Origin: Lineus longissimus
Lineage: Eukaryota; Nemertea; Pilidiophora; Heteronemertea; Lineidae
Length of the DNA: 64,000 nucleotides
Reading direction: 5' to 3'
Assembly: GCF_910592395.1 (NCBI RefSeq)
Contig: NC_088325.1
Coordinates: 3,685,501-3,749,500 of the forward strand
Shown: positions 18,181-29,090 of the stretch, one piece after another
How the letters are laid out: each line of letters opens with the position of its first letter
Numbering within the stretch: position 1 is the stretch's first letter
Notes under the pieces: model-generated
The model's database searches: none
Seen by the model: only the letters and a program-made list of their open reading frames with translations
Told to the model about the DNA's origin: nothing
Made by a program: the position numbers and the translations under genes

Positions 18181-18849
18181 CGTGAGACACATGTATACAA
18201 GATGAGATATCTCCCTAGAGTCAGTGGGTTTATCTCTGTTTGGTAAATAACTGAGGCAGATCTATCTATACCTTGAGGCTAGGGATGGCACAGGCCTTTA
18301 GTTAATGATTCTCGCCAAAGTCGGATTCACTAGGCCAAGTAACCAAATTAGCAGCATAACCAACGTGTCACACATTTAAACGCTCATCCCGCCTCGGAGG
18401 AGGAATACTCCCTGGAGAAAATCACCTCCAAGTGCAGAGCGAATGCTGAAGAAGAAGTTAATGATTTAGTACCTGATTATAATTTACCGAATGTAATAAG
18501 GTCACTCTGCCTTCAATTCTCTGGTCTGAAACATCTTCAATTGTTCATCACCCCTTAACGACATTTTGGCACTTAAAGCATTGTAGTATATCTACAAATT
18601 TCATGTCACCTACCATCAATATAACTGGACAAGGAGTATCACTCCCCCTAACCACTGCCACCACTGCCATGGCAGTCAGTGCCCTCCAAAATGGCCTTCG
18701 TGTCCTCTCATATCTTCTCTCACATTTCTCAGTACCCAATGCCAAACTGGCTCTAAAATGGGTACCCTAATAATTTTTTTATTCAAGACCAGGCCCCTGG
18801 ACAGGGAATTGGTCAAGCCCAGGTTATAATTATTAATTTCCTTGCTGGG
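18181..18849. repeat. Intergenic with inverted partner of the 13,250 repeat (18,385-18,460)
   Basis: GAGGAGGAATACTCCCTGGAGAAAAT is split here as GAGGAGGAATACTC plus CTGGAGAAA and matches the reverse complement of 13,285-13,320. Otherwise nothing is recognised. Confidence 0.5.
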
Positions 18850-19930
18850 TTAAAGAGACGAGGACGATTTCAGTCTTGGGCCCATTGCCTTTCAGCATTT
18901 ACATGGCTCCACTGGCTGATCTGATTCGACGTCAAAGTATAAAGGTTCATTTCTTTGCTGATGATACTCAACTCTAAATACGTTTTGAGCAGACCGATTC
19001 AGTACAGTCAATCGGCAAACTTGAAGCCTGTATTGCGGAAGTTCGCCAATGGATGGCACAAAATTTCCTCAAGCTAAATGACGACAAATCAGAGTTTCTT
19101 CTGATTTGTTCGAAGCATCAAAGCAGAAATTTTGCTGGCCATCCAACATCTGTCAAGATTGGTGACCAAAACATTGCTGCAGTCTCTTTGGCTAGAAATA
19201 TAGGCACGTTGTTTAACGAACATGCCTCAATGAACCACCATATACGATCTATCTGCAGGTCCAGTTATTATCACCTGCACAACATTGGTCTGATCAGAAA
19301 GTTTCTGACCCCTGATGCAACTGCTACGCTTGTAAATATGCATTCGGGACATCCAAATTGGATGGGCTGAATGCACTGCTGATTGGTCTACCTCATCAGA
19401 GTGTTGCTTCATTGCAAAGGGTCCAGAATTGTGCAGCGAGGATGGTGTCTGGAGTTGCAAGATCAGATCATATTTCTCCCATTCTCCGTGACCTCCACTG
19501 GTTGCCCGTAGCCAGCAGAATTAAATTTAAAGTTCTGTTGCTAACATTTAAATACATAAATGGTGTTGCGCCGGTTTATTTGCAAAATCTTCTAACAATG
19601 TACAACCCGTCCCGATCACTGCGTTCCTCGGACAGACTGCTGCTGGTGCAACCACGCAGCAGGATGGCTTCCTCTGGAGACAGGGCTTTTGCTTGTGTTG
19701 CGCCGCGCCTGTGGAACGGGCTACCACAGGAAATTCGTGCGAGCAGCAGTATCATTGTCTTCAAGAGAAAGCTGAAATCTTTCCTGTTCTCTAACTAGGC
19801 AGCAGTCTGTCAAAATAGCCAGCAGCTTATATTTTTTTGATTGGTTTCTCTGGTGTCTTTGATCACGTTTTTTTTGGTGGATATAGGCACCTTAAATCCC
19901 AAATGATTGATTGATTGATTGATTGATTTA
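18850..19930 (+). mobile_element. 5'-truncated, broken CR1/L2-like LINE (reverse transcriptase remnant)
   Basis: Translating around 18,880-18,975 gives [18 protein letters not shown] and the RT active-site phrase FFADDTQL, ended by an in-frame stop (TAA at 18,974-18,976). A second open stretch (about 19,000-19,370) has MAQNFLKLNDDKSEFLLI. After a frameshift near 19,340-19,370 a third stretch (to 19,798) carries the typical C-terminal region: LQRVQNCAARMV, LHWLPVASRIKFK, GDRAFACVAPRLWNGLP and a final FKRKLKSFLF before the stop. The 3' end is an (ATTG)n tail at about 19,904-19,929, as in CR1/L2-group LINEs. A dead copy: 5' truncated, one stop, at least one frameshift. Confidence 0.88.
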
Positions 19931-20873
19931 CCCTGAGCAAATAAGCACCATCAAGCCTCATATGAACGCCTGTCACCATGGGGTGAGACAATCAAATCAC
20001 CAGCTAATTTTTAGAAAGATCGAAACGCTATCACCCCATATTTCTACAAACGGCAAAGACATGGGGTATTCGAAAAGATGGACGTACGGCTATAGAGATC
20101 ACTGCCTTAGATGACCTCGTTTCCGTTCAAAACCATATCATCAATGTTATTTGATAATCCACCGTCATGTAACACACCAGTGGGAGACATGAACGACAAC
20201 AGAATATACAGTTTTTTACGTGGTTCAATTAATCTAAGTCATGTCCTACCAATTTTTCATCTCTGTCGCATAAACAGCGTAATTACTGGATGGCGCTAAC
20301 TGTGATTAAAACACTTGTGACATGTTCCAGGCCGGGAAAACGTGTTGAAACTCAAAGATCATGTCCATTGAAAATAGGATTGCTAGAAATGATTATATAT
20401 GATGGCCAAATGCGTCAATTGCATCATTCCGGAATTGCTGGACAAATTGAGAGGGTGGAAATCCTCACATACTAAACCCCCAATTCTCAAAGTCTAGGTT
20501 TGAGTGATGACTCATCCAAGTAGATTCTAGTGCATAGCACAGTAACGCATGACATGTGTATTACGAGAACCTAACACTGTGGTGCTCAAGCAGCAAATGA
20601 TAAGGTGATCTGTTTATCTCGACCTTTACCAAAGGTCCGGATTGAAGGAATTAATATCAAAGTGGATAAATCAGTTGTCACACAAAACACTACAAGAGTT
20701 GAACCAAAATGTAACCCTTAACTGAGCCAGGAGCTGATCTTTTGGGCAGTATGACAGCTGCTACTAAGCAGTGTTTAGTTGAAGGAATAGATACCAAACT
20801 GAAGGTATTGGTTATCTCACCAAAACCGTACTGCTTGGCCCAAAGCTGTAGCCTAGCATTTTAACTCTAAGAT
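19931..20873. other. Intergenic, nothing recognised
   Basis: Short ORFs only; no repeat family recognised. Confidence 0.45.
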
Positions 20874-20876
20874 GCT

Positions 20877-21155
20877 AGCTTGCAATTTGGAACCACCCAC
20901 TCAAAGTTTTGTCAGGCAAGCTCGCAATCTGCATAGAGAAAGGTGTAGCTTGGAATTAGGAAACCCTCACTCAAAACCTTTTTCAGGCAAGCTCGCAATC
21001 TGCATAGAGAAAGGTGCAGCTCGCAATTAGGAAATCCTCACTCAAAAATTTTGTTAGGAAAGCTTGCAATCTGCATGGAGAAAGGTGTAGCTCGCAATTT
21101 GGAAACATCCACTCAAACTTTTGTCAGGCAAGCTCGCAATCTGCACAGACAAAGG
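20877..21155. repeat. Tandem array of ~71-bp units
   Basis: Four units begin AGCTTGCAATT or close variants at 20,877, 20,947, 21,018 and 21,089. Each runs through CTCACTCAAA, TTTGTCAGGCAAGCTCGCAA and TCTGCATAGAGAAAGGTG. The copies are diverged by several substitutions each. Confidence 0.85.
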
Positions 21156-21384
21156 CATTACAGCCATTTCTCCAATGGAATGAATACAATCTAAGAAATC
21201 CATACCTGCCCGGCCAACGGATGTAGCCTAGCATGCTAACTATAGCTACCGGCCTCCCCTTCGCTAGCCCCAATATTATGAATGAGTCAGGGAGAGGCTG
21301 GGTGTATAAATAGTCCATTCGCTAGCATAGCAATGATAGCTGGCCTGACAGGTAAATCTAGCCAGAGGTTAGCAGGATGCGTAT

Positions 21385-21735
21385 GCAGTCTGATTCATGT
21401 TAGCCTGTTAGCGGTGTTGCCAAAACATGCTAAATGAGTGACTAAGGAAATTTGGCCATGGTCCTATACATGTTTGGGGGAACACTGATTCATGTTAGCC
21501 GGTTAGCGGTGTGGCCAAACATGCTAAGCAAGTGACTAAGGGAAATTTGGCCATGGTCCTATTCAAATATTTCAGCTCAAAGGCTGAGTCTGCAAATATC
21601 ATATGACAATTCGTAGAATTTAGGCCTATGTTGTGTCCTGTTGCTAATGGGAACACTGATTCATGTTAGCCAGTTAGCATTGTTGCAGAGCCGTGGTTCA
21701 TGTTGGCTAGTTAGCAGTGTTTCAGAGCCATACCA
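21385..21735. repeat. Diverged repeats around GATTCATGTTAGCC-GTTAGC
   Basis: The phrase ATTCATGTTAGCCnGTTAGC occurs near 21,391, 21,487 and 21,657, with a variant near 21,698. The first two are each followed by AAACATGCTAA, GTGACTAAGG and AAATTTGGCCATGGTCCTAT, giving a unit of about 96 bp; the later ones are partial. Confidence 0.65.
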
Positions 21736-22850
21736 AAATGGGCAACAATAAAGACATTTTCCGCATGGCCCAAGTCAAACCATTATTGGAAAGGGGTGTA
21801 TATCCGACTGTCTTGTTTTATTAAAGCCCCATCTTCATTTCATCATCACACTAAGCAATTTGGCTGGATCATGAGGAATCCACTGTTTGTTCCCAATCTG
21901 GTTAAAATATGATTGGATACAATTATTATGGGGGGGGGGGGGTTATGATCACATGATTATAAAGCGATTTGATGTTGTGTGAAGTAAACAACAATTTATT
22001 GCTGAGAGAGCGCTAATACATACAGGCTAAATTCACCACCAATACAAGCTACCATCAGACTAAGATCCCGAATAGCATTAAAAGTAATTAGCAAGCCAGA
22101 CAAGAACACAACAAAGATCATAAACTTCGTGCTAATTCAGGCGAATGATGTCCGACCAGGGATAGGATGCATGAATTGCAGCGGAATGTCTTATTACTAG
22201 TGCGTCAACAAGTGTGAAAAACTTATGCGAGGCAGTACAGTACTGTTCAAAAGTAGCACTTATCGCATCAAGTACCTCAGGTGAGAGTCGGGTCAGAAAA
22301 TAATACAAGGTGTAGCGCAAACGTCAAGATGTGTAATGACGACAGAAATTGCCGGAGCTATCATTTTCACACGCCTGTGACGAAAATGTCACAATGAGTA
22401 ACTACGATATAGCTGGAGCTCCAATTTTCACCAGTCCCACTTGTTGGTCATCAATAACTAATCCGATGTGATGCGCTGCCGGAATTCGTTGAACAATGCG
22501 ATTGTCATGTTGTTATGACGACAAGAGCTGGATCCGATCCGGCAGCGCTCCGTAAACAACACCAAGGCCGCGATTAGTCACTGATGAGCCGGGGATGGTC
22601 GTCTCCAGGATATTAGGGTTTCACAAGAAAAAGTCAGTCATTGTCCGGCTCTTCAAGGTCATCGCGGAATGACATGAGACCAATTTAAAGTGATTTTCAG
22701 ATAGATCATGGCTGATCTCTTGTCACTAAACTGTAATAGTGTGATCACAATATTAGTAATGTTACACTGCCCTGCAGCAGGTGGTGACATAGTTGACACA
22801 GTCAGGGGAATATAACCTTATATCCTCTTGACACAATTAAAGAGCATAGG
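21736..22850. other. Intergenic, no gene recognised
   Basis: Contains a G tract near 21,930-21,942 and, at 22,330-22,440, two similar segments (GACGACAGAAATTGCCGGAGC and ACTACGATATAGCTGGAGC contexts). No ORF of interest. Confidence 0.45.
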
Positions 22851-22852
22851 TA

Positions 22853-23510
22853 TGGGCGGTTATTACCGCAAATAAAGACAATCAAAGCAAAGACACTTGT
22901 GTAGCATATCAAGGACACGTAGATTGATACTCCTATGTGTGCCACATCAAAGACATCTGGAATGCATGTTTGTTTTTGTTTGATACAGCATAGATAAAAC
23001 TAGACTGCAACCTCTCTGGGATGGACAGTTGTTTTCATGAGCCATACACAGCACAGATAAGACATGAAGGCAATACCTCTCTGGACCATACACCACGTCA
23101 AAGATAACGATGCGAAGTCAACAGACGGCGCCACCGTCTTGGGAAAAGTAAAAAGTTGAAGGAGGTTGACACAGTTTTCTAACTTATCTCTATCCATGGT
23201 TATGATATACTAGTATGATTGATGATGTTGAAAAGAAAGGGGATCTCAAAATACGACAGTCTACTATGAATAGATGCAATAGTGACATAACAACACATGT
23301 GCATTTTCCCCGCTAGTCGCTTATATCAACAAAAACCTGAAGTTGTCGATGTCGTTTTTACTTTTCCCAAGACGGTGGCGCCGTCTGTTGACTTCGCATC
23401 GTTAGATGTCTTTGATGTGGCACACATAGGAGTATCAATCTACGTGTCCTTGATATGCTACACAAGTGTCTTTGCTTTGGTTTGTCTTTATTTGCGGTAA
23501 TAACCGCCCA
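22853..23510. mobile_element. Foldback (long inverted repeat) element, copy 1, TA target duplication
   Basis: Begins TGGGCGGTTATTACCGC and ends with its reverse complement, flanked by TA at 22,851-22,852 and 23,511-23,512. The arms continue inward for more than 100 bp (TGTAGCATATCAAGGACACG, GATGCGAAGTCAACAG, GGCGCCACCGTCTTGGG on the left; their complements on the right). The left arm carries extra material between 22,963 and 23,085, including partial duplication of the GCACAGATAA phrase. No transposase. Same family as 39,075-39,816. Confidence 0.85.
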
Positions 23511-23614
23511 TACATAGGCCTATCCTAAAGATAACCTAGTGTTGTGCAACACCACTATCTTTTAGTAAATGTGATCTGGTCACATTCCTGAGTTCAACTG
23601 GAGGGTTTCTTTTA

Positions 23615-23899
23615 TGCGAGTTGCGAGTTGTGAGTTACAAAGTGCGAGTTGCGAGTTACAATGTGCGAGTTGCGAGTTAAAAAATGCGAGTTGCGAGTTA
23701 AAAAATGCGAGTTGCGAATTACAAAGTGCGAGTTGCGAGTTAAAAAATGCAAGTTGCGAGTTACAAAGTGCGAGTTGTGAGTTACAAAATGCGAGTTGCG
23801 AGTTACAAAGTGCGAGTTGCGGGTTACAAAGTGCGAGTTGCGAGTTACAAAATGCGAGTTGCGAGTTACAAAATGCGAGTTGCGAGTTACAAAATGCAA
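23615..23899 (+). repeat. 21-bp minisatellite (GCGAGTTGCGAGTTACAAAAT), forward array
   Basis: About 13.5 copies of a 21-bp unit made of three 7-mers (GCGAGTT, GCGAGTT, ACAAAGT or AAAAAAT). Because 21 is divisible by 3 the array is open in several frames on both strands, giving spurious peptide repeats such as ASCELQS. An inverted array of the same unit is at 25,630-25,886. Confidence 0.95.
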
Positions 23900-23963
23900 G
23901 AATCCTTTTACAGCACATGTGGCATTACTTGTGGCATTACTTGGTATCAGTCCTGCACAAACG

Positions 23964-24031
23964 GGTAGTTGTAAAACAAGAAACACAGAAACGAAACAGA
24001 AACACAGAAACGCAGAAACGAAACGCAGAAG
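23964..24031 (+). repeat. Left arm of inverted repeat (GAAACACAGAAACG purine-rich)
   Basis: GGTAGTTGTAAAACAAG followed by GAAACACAGAAACGAAAC-type repeats. The reverse complement lies at 24,884-24,952, nested inside the inverted minisatellite pair. Confidence 0.85.
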
Positions 24032-24883
24032 CGAAAATCAAACGGGTTTTCATAGTTGGAATCAAGTGGCACGCCGATACTTTCCTTGCCCAATCCGTTG
24101 TTATTGTCGTTTAAAAGTAAAATCTGAGGTTGGTGGGTTGCGGCCAGCCGGAATGCAATAGAGTTGTTGAGGGGATACATGGAGCAACTTGGGGGGGGGG
24201 GGGGAGGGGGCGGCACGATATTGGTGAAGTCTTTTGAGGTGGTGGTGTAGTACTTTGGTAGGTTCGATTCGATTCCTACAGCATGTTATTTTAAATGAAG
24301 GTGCAGTGCAACATCTTGCCTTGTAGTGTTCAATTTACATGAAGTACCAGGATCATCCTACAAATCCCGTCTGATGCAGCACTAAATGCAAGGTACGGTA
24401 CCAGTACATGGGTGAATCATTTCGACGTTATGTGAGACGTGAGAGACCAATTTTGGCGACTAGAATAGAGTAAAGTGGGGGGGGGGGCGGGCGCTAGACA
24501 TTGACTTGGAGTAACTCAATCTTGCCTGCCCAGCTGCTGCCTTTAAATAGTCCCTTTAAATATCTGTTTATGTTAATGAGGTTGCAGTAGGGAAGTTCAG
24601 CCTAGTGTCGTGCACAGGCCATGGAATGTACAAAAGAACAGGACTCGCTATTCGAAGGACTATTTTCTATTTACGCCGTGTAGTACATACATGTAGTGTA
24701 TTGGCACGATCAAGGCCGGATGCTGCCAATCTGCGCACACGTTGATGAGGCTAAAAGGGGTATTGGGAAATGAGCATTCCTCCTTCCATTCCGACTGAAT
24801 ACCAGTTTTAGTTACACCCGCGTTCGCGGCCACAACCATGGCAACAAGATGGAGTCTGCAGACCAGAATTCGCCACAAGACTG
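24032..24883. other. Spacer of the inverted repeat, with an interspersed-repeat fragment
   Basis: Holds two G tracts (near 24,191 and 24,477) and, at about 24,415-24,550, the right half of the interspersed repeat known from 33,255-33,465 (GTAACTC-ATCTTGCCTGCC and AGCTGCTGCC). No coding seen. Confidence 0.5.
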
Positions 24884-24952
24884 GTTTCTGCGTTTCGTTT
24901 CTGTGTTTCTGTGTTTCTGTTTCGTTTCTGTGTTTCTTGTTTTACAACTACC
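24884..24952 (-). repeat. Right arm of inverted repeat
   Basis: Reverse complement of 23,964-24,031, with very few differences. Confidence 0.85.
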
Positions 24953-25066
24953 CTGCACAAACAATAGTAAACATCACTGTGTACTACAGGATGTTGATCC
25001 ATTTTAAAATTAACCCAATCAAGGCTACCAATGAACTGTTAGGCCATGGACCTTTGAACTGTTAGG

Positions 25067-25097
25067 CCATGGACCTTTATACTATAAAGGTCCATGG
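25067..25097. repeat. Perfect 15-bp inverted repeat with 1-nt centre
   Basis: CCATGGACCTTTATA, one C, then its exact complement. It directly follows a 22-23-bp tandem duplication of GAACTGTTAGGCCATGGACC (25,033-25,078). Such near-perfect palindromes are often traces of replication slippage or break repair. Confidence 0.85.
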
Positions 25098-25629
25098 GCA
25101 TGGTATAGGCGTATATCGAATGAGTTTTCATTGCTGCAGATTACTAGGGTCAAATTTGCTCGTAATGGGCCTTAGCCTACAGGGCTCCAATTTTTAATTA
25201 ATGGGCCTACTTTTAGTAACAAAACAATCATACATTTACAAAACATGTTTCTTTTTATAACAATATAAAATGTGGTTGTCAATGATCAACTGACATGACT
25301 GATATGACTGACAGACCCGTCCATAATCTCACTTTGACAAGGCACTAGGCCTATATAGAGGCATATTGTGATAGCAAAGTCAAAGGCCAAGGCCAACTAA
25401 TAACGGTAATGGGTTAATTCTAGTTATCGGGTATATTCCTTTCTAATGTCAATGATGTCCAGCTAGCTGCCCTTATATTAGTTAGACTGAACAATCTAGC
25501 CCGCCCTCTATCAGCAGATCAAATTTCAACCCAAAATATTGTGTCGTTCAGAAGTTACAGAGGGGAAGGGAATAGCAGCGAGCGGCACCGCAGACTGACG
25601 GGCTCAATAAGCTTAATCACTACCATCAA

Positions 25630-25886
25630 TCGCACTTTGTAACTCGCAACTCGCATTTTGTAACTCGCAACTCGCACTTTGTAACTCGCAACTCGCATTT
25701 TGTAACTCGCAACTCGCATTTTTTAACTCGCAACTCGCACTTTGTAACTCACAACTCGCACTTTGTAACTCGCAACTCGCATTTTGTAACTCGCAACTCG
25801 CATTTGTAACTCGCAACTCGCATTTTTAACTCGCAACTCGCACATTGTAACTCGCAACTCGCACTTTGTAACTCGCAACTCGCACT
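25630..25886 (-). repeat. 21-bp minisatellite, inverted array
   Basis: About 12 copies of the complement of the 23,615 unit (AACTCGCAACTCGCACTTTGT). Minor length variants occur near 25,802-25,830. Confidence 0.95.
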
Positions 25887-26221
25887 AAAGTAACACTCGT
25901 TCAACTGAGTACCTTTGGCCAGAACAATATGAAAAACACTGTACAATGAAACTGTAAATAGTCAACAGTGAGGTCTCATTTATTCTTTCTTCTCCTGAGT
26001 TTGCTCTGCATATGGATGTGTAATGCTTCAGAGAGTATTCCTCCTCGAAGGCGGGTTGAGAGTTTTTAAGTACCACTACGGGTAGGCACCAATTAAGTAG
26101 TGCTCTATTGACTGTCAGACTATCTTCAGAAGTAGAGTCCACGCAAGCTATTCATGTTTCCCACTTGGTGGGATATTTAACCTGCCATTGCATAGACACA
26201 AAATACAAGGAACCATGCTTT

Positions 26222-26275
26222 TACACCTGAATCGAATGACTGTCAAAAGCCAGGAATTTTAGTTCCTTGAAAGCC
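26222..26275 (-). repeat. SINE body fragment
   Basis: Reverse complement shares GGCTnTCAAGGAACTAAAATTCCTGGC (interrupted here) with the SINE at 61,900-62,130. Only the central body is present. Confidence 0.6.
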
Positions 26276-26339
26276 ACACAGGTTTGTCTCGAAATAAAAT
26301 CATGGGTTTTCCCAGGGATTCAACAAGGGGGCTGATTGC

Positions 26340-26690
26340 CGGTATCTGCCCATTCCGCCTTAACCTTATTCGCCTTATCCAATTTTGCCTTCTCCCATTT
26401 AGCCTTCTCCTAACTTGCCTTTTCTCAATTCGCCTTCTACGATTTCGCCATCGTCTTATCTCGCCTTTGTTCCAATTGGCCTTCTTCCTAACTCGCCTTC
26501 CTCTCATCTTGCCTCATCCTAGTTTGCCTTTTCTTATTTCGCCTTTGTCCTATTCTGCCTTGGTTCCATCCTGCCTTATCTCATCTTGCCTTTTCTTGAT
26601 TGACCTTTATGTCAATTCGCCTTCTTCCCGTTTTGCCTTCTCCCGTTTCGCCATATCTCACCTCGCCTTTTATCAATCCAAAAGTTGGTT
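26340..26690 (+). repeat. Degenerate short tandem array (CGCCTT...), pyrimidine strand
   Basis: Units of roughly 13-17 bp of the form TTCGCCTTNTCCNA are repeated about 22 times (for example CGCCTTATCCAATTTTGCCTT). An oppositely oriented array lies at 27,065-27,418. ORFs through both arrays are composition artefacts. Confidence 0.85.
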
Positions 26691-26699
26691 TTGGAGATA

Positions 26700-27060
26700 C
26701 ATGTAAGCTTACATGTAGATGGTTCAGAAGTTATGAAGATTTGAAAATATTGGTAATTAAGCAACAGCCTTGGGTAGGGTACCAAAACATAATTCGTGGA
26801 AACACTCTTATATGAAAGATTGGCCCCACAAACATGGGTAAAACATGGGTAAAAGAGACAAAAGTCTTTTGTAATATGGTATGTAATGTAATATGACTAT
26901 AATGGCTGAGAAGTTATCTACACTTGTAATTTTGGCAATGTCCACCGGGTTTTGGTTGCGGGTACCCCCGAATGGACCCTAGAAGCCCTTCAACACTGTT
27001 GAAGACACTTTCATATGAAAGATTGACTCAACAAACATGGGTAAAGACACCAAGTTTGTT
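26700..27060. repeat. Two diverged ~180-bp units between the CGCCTT arrays
   Basis: CTTATATGAAAGATTGGCCC / ACAAACATGGGTAAA near 26,810 recurs as TTCATATGAAAGATTGACTC / ACAAACATGGGTAAA near 27,015, with GAAGTTAT shared upstream, so the spacer is itself a duplicated unit. Confidence 0.7.
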
Positions 27061-27064
27061 GCAA

Positions 27065-27418
27065 AGTAGGAAGAAGGCGAAATGATACAAAGGCGGGGCG
27101 GGTAAAGGCGAGATAGGATGAAGGCGAATTAGGACAAAGGTAAATTAGGACAAGGTGAAATAGGAGAAGGCAGATTAAGACAATGGCAAACTGAGACGAA
27201 GGCAAGAATGGATAAGGCAACTTGTGATAAGGCAAGATAAAACAGAGGCAAAATAGCATAAGGCGAAAAATGAAAAGGCGAAAAAAGACAAAGGCGAGAT
27301 AGAATAAGGCGGATTGGGAAGAGGCAAAATTGGAAAAGGCGAAATAGGAGAAGGCGAAATGTATATTTTTTAAAGGCAAAATGGGAAAAGGCGAAAAAAG
27401 ACAAGGCGAAATGGGCAT
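27065..27418 (-). repeat. Degenerate short tandem array (AAGGCGAAAT), purine strand
   Basis: Complement of the 26,340 family: AAGGCGAAATAGGAGAAGGC and variants, about 20 units. Confidence 0.85.
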
Positions 27419-27419
27419 G

Positions 27420-28120
27420 AACCTGATTGCCTCGTAGCCAATAGTGTTAATGACTAGCTTTACTAATGGGACTTCTTATTAAACTCCATTGCGAATACCT
27501 CATGTTAAGTGATTACCAAGACCCTCTTCACCGTCTGTTTGTGTTAAGTTTTATAAGTCCAATATTTGAGTTGAAAGGGTTTGAAGGAGCAATTCTAGTC
27601 ACGGCACTAGTACTGTATGTTTGTCAGCGGCAGGGACAGTGCTGTGACTCACATGCTTCCTCAACGTCTTTCCTATCCTCTAGGGTTTCTTTGGTTGATT
27701 ATTTCATTTCGTAGGTATAATTTTAAGGGACCCCTATAATGGGTCTATGACCCCCCTGGGCGTCCCCATTGAGTGCCATCAATGTGTCCTTTGTCTGTTT
27801 TTATTTTTATGTTTATTATTCAGTTGTTTATCTTCTGTCTTCTTGTATTATGGTGCTCAATAAAACTTATTAATTAAAATCCCGAGAATGACTACTCTAT
27901 AGCTCAGAAGTAACCACAAGAAAGTGAGTCACTGGTAACGAAAATGAAGGTCATGGTCTTCAAGCTCAAGTGCATGACATGTGATTAATGTTATGCAACA
28001 GTGTTGTCAACATGATGGTTTATAATCTCTGTGGTTTTGTAAGACAATGATGAGTCATCGTTGATTAATGTGGGTCCGGGTTTTCAAGGTCACTGCTGCG
28101 CAATTTTACGAGACGTGACT
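27420..28120. other. Intergenic, possible retroelement 3' end
   Basis: CTATAATGGGTCTATGACCC followed by T-rich DNA and GGTGCTCAATAAAACTT (AATAAA at 27,859-27,864) resembles the 3' end of a retroelement or transcript. No coding can be tied to it. Confidence 0.3.
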
Positions 28121-28175
28121 AATGAAGGATGCAACAGTTGTCAACACTGATGTCATGTTCATCCATTTGGAAACT

Positions 28176-28345
28176 TTGGATCTTGTTGGATCATTGGATC
28201 TTGTTTGGATCTTGTTGGATCATTGGATCTTGTTTGGATCTTGTTGGACCATTGGATCTTGTTTGGATCTTGTTGGATCATTGGATCTTGTTTGGATCTT
28301 GTTGGATCTTTGGATCTTGTTTGGTTCTTGTTGGATCTTGGAAAC
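28176..28345 (+). repeat. Tandem array of ~29-bp GGATCTTGTTTGGATCTTG units
   Basis: About five to six units alternating GGATCTTGTTTGGATC and TTGTTGGATCATT. Flanked on both sides by similar CATTTGGAAACTTTGGATC and GGAAACTTTGGATCATTTTC phrases. Confidence 0.9.
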
Positions 28346-28554
28346 TTTGGATCATTTTCATCCATTTGAAAACAGTAGATTAATAATCTACTGTTCTGCT
28401 ACCAAAGAAGGATTAAAAATCACTGTAAGAATGTGAGAATTGAGAATGAACCCAGAAATAACTTCTGAAATTTCAGACTTCTGTTTTCTTCTGTAACACA
28501 TGTAATCCAATCCATCTCGTTTTTTTCTACACATCTAACTCTCGACACTATCTT

Positions 28555-28830
28555 TGCGCAACCTCCCGCTTTCTTCCAATTGGTATTCCTGTGTGTATAT
28601 TCATCATGCGGGAAAATTTGGCGGGGCCAATAATTTAGTTCAAATTAAATCAAACGCTTCCAAAAATAAGGGAGATCACAGTACCGGTATTAAAATTTCA
28701 CACCATGTTTGCTTCTAAAATTTCATCCATCAAGTTTCCCTCCCTAACTTTCCACGACCTCTCACTTTCTTCCCATTTGTATTCCTGAGTGTATATTCAT
28801 TACGCTGGAAACCTTGGCGGGCCTGATCAA
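28555..28830. repeat. Diverged tandem duplication (~190-bp spacing)
   Basis: CTTTCTTCCAATTGGTATTCC near 28,570 and CTTTCTTCCCATTTGTATTCC near 28,765 are each followed by TGTGTATATTCAT or close variant and TTGGCGGG. Confidence 0.7.
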
Positions 28831-28930
28831 TTTACTGGAAGTGGTTCCCGGCATCTTACTATAATTGCAAATTTTATGTTCATATGTGACAAGAATAATC
28901 CAAGAGGAGAGACAAAACCATATTGAGGTA

Positions 28931-29090
28931 CAGTAGAACCTCTCTATTAATGACACTCTCGGAATGACAAGTGCTGTCCTTAATAGAGAGGTGTCCGGAT
29001 CAGAGAGGCTGAATTGAATGGAAACTACCACTTTGGGACCAAAACCAGTGTCCTTGATATAGAGGTGTTCGCTAAAGGAGGTTCCAATGT
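28931..29090 (+). mobile_element. TA-flanked pogo-like MITE
   Basis: Starts CAGTAGAACCTCTCTATTAA and ends GGAGGTTCCAATG, with TA before and after. Family-typical internal phrases GTGCTGTCCTTAATAGAGAG and AATTGAATGGAAAC are present. Confidence 0.8.

Noticed and set aside
23614-24161. ORFs of 60-166 codons through the 21-bp arrays, and a superficial CRISPR-like look
   Set aside because: The unit length is a multiple of three, so several frames on both strands stay open. Repeats are contiguous without unique spacers, so there is neither a gene nor a CRISPR array.
26284-26706. 140-codon hydrophobic ORF and its 135-codon counterpart at 27,011-27,418
   Set aside because: Both are translations of the CGCCTT/AAGGCG arrays; the apparent membrane protein is a composition artefact.
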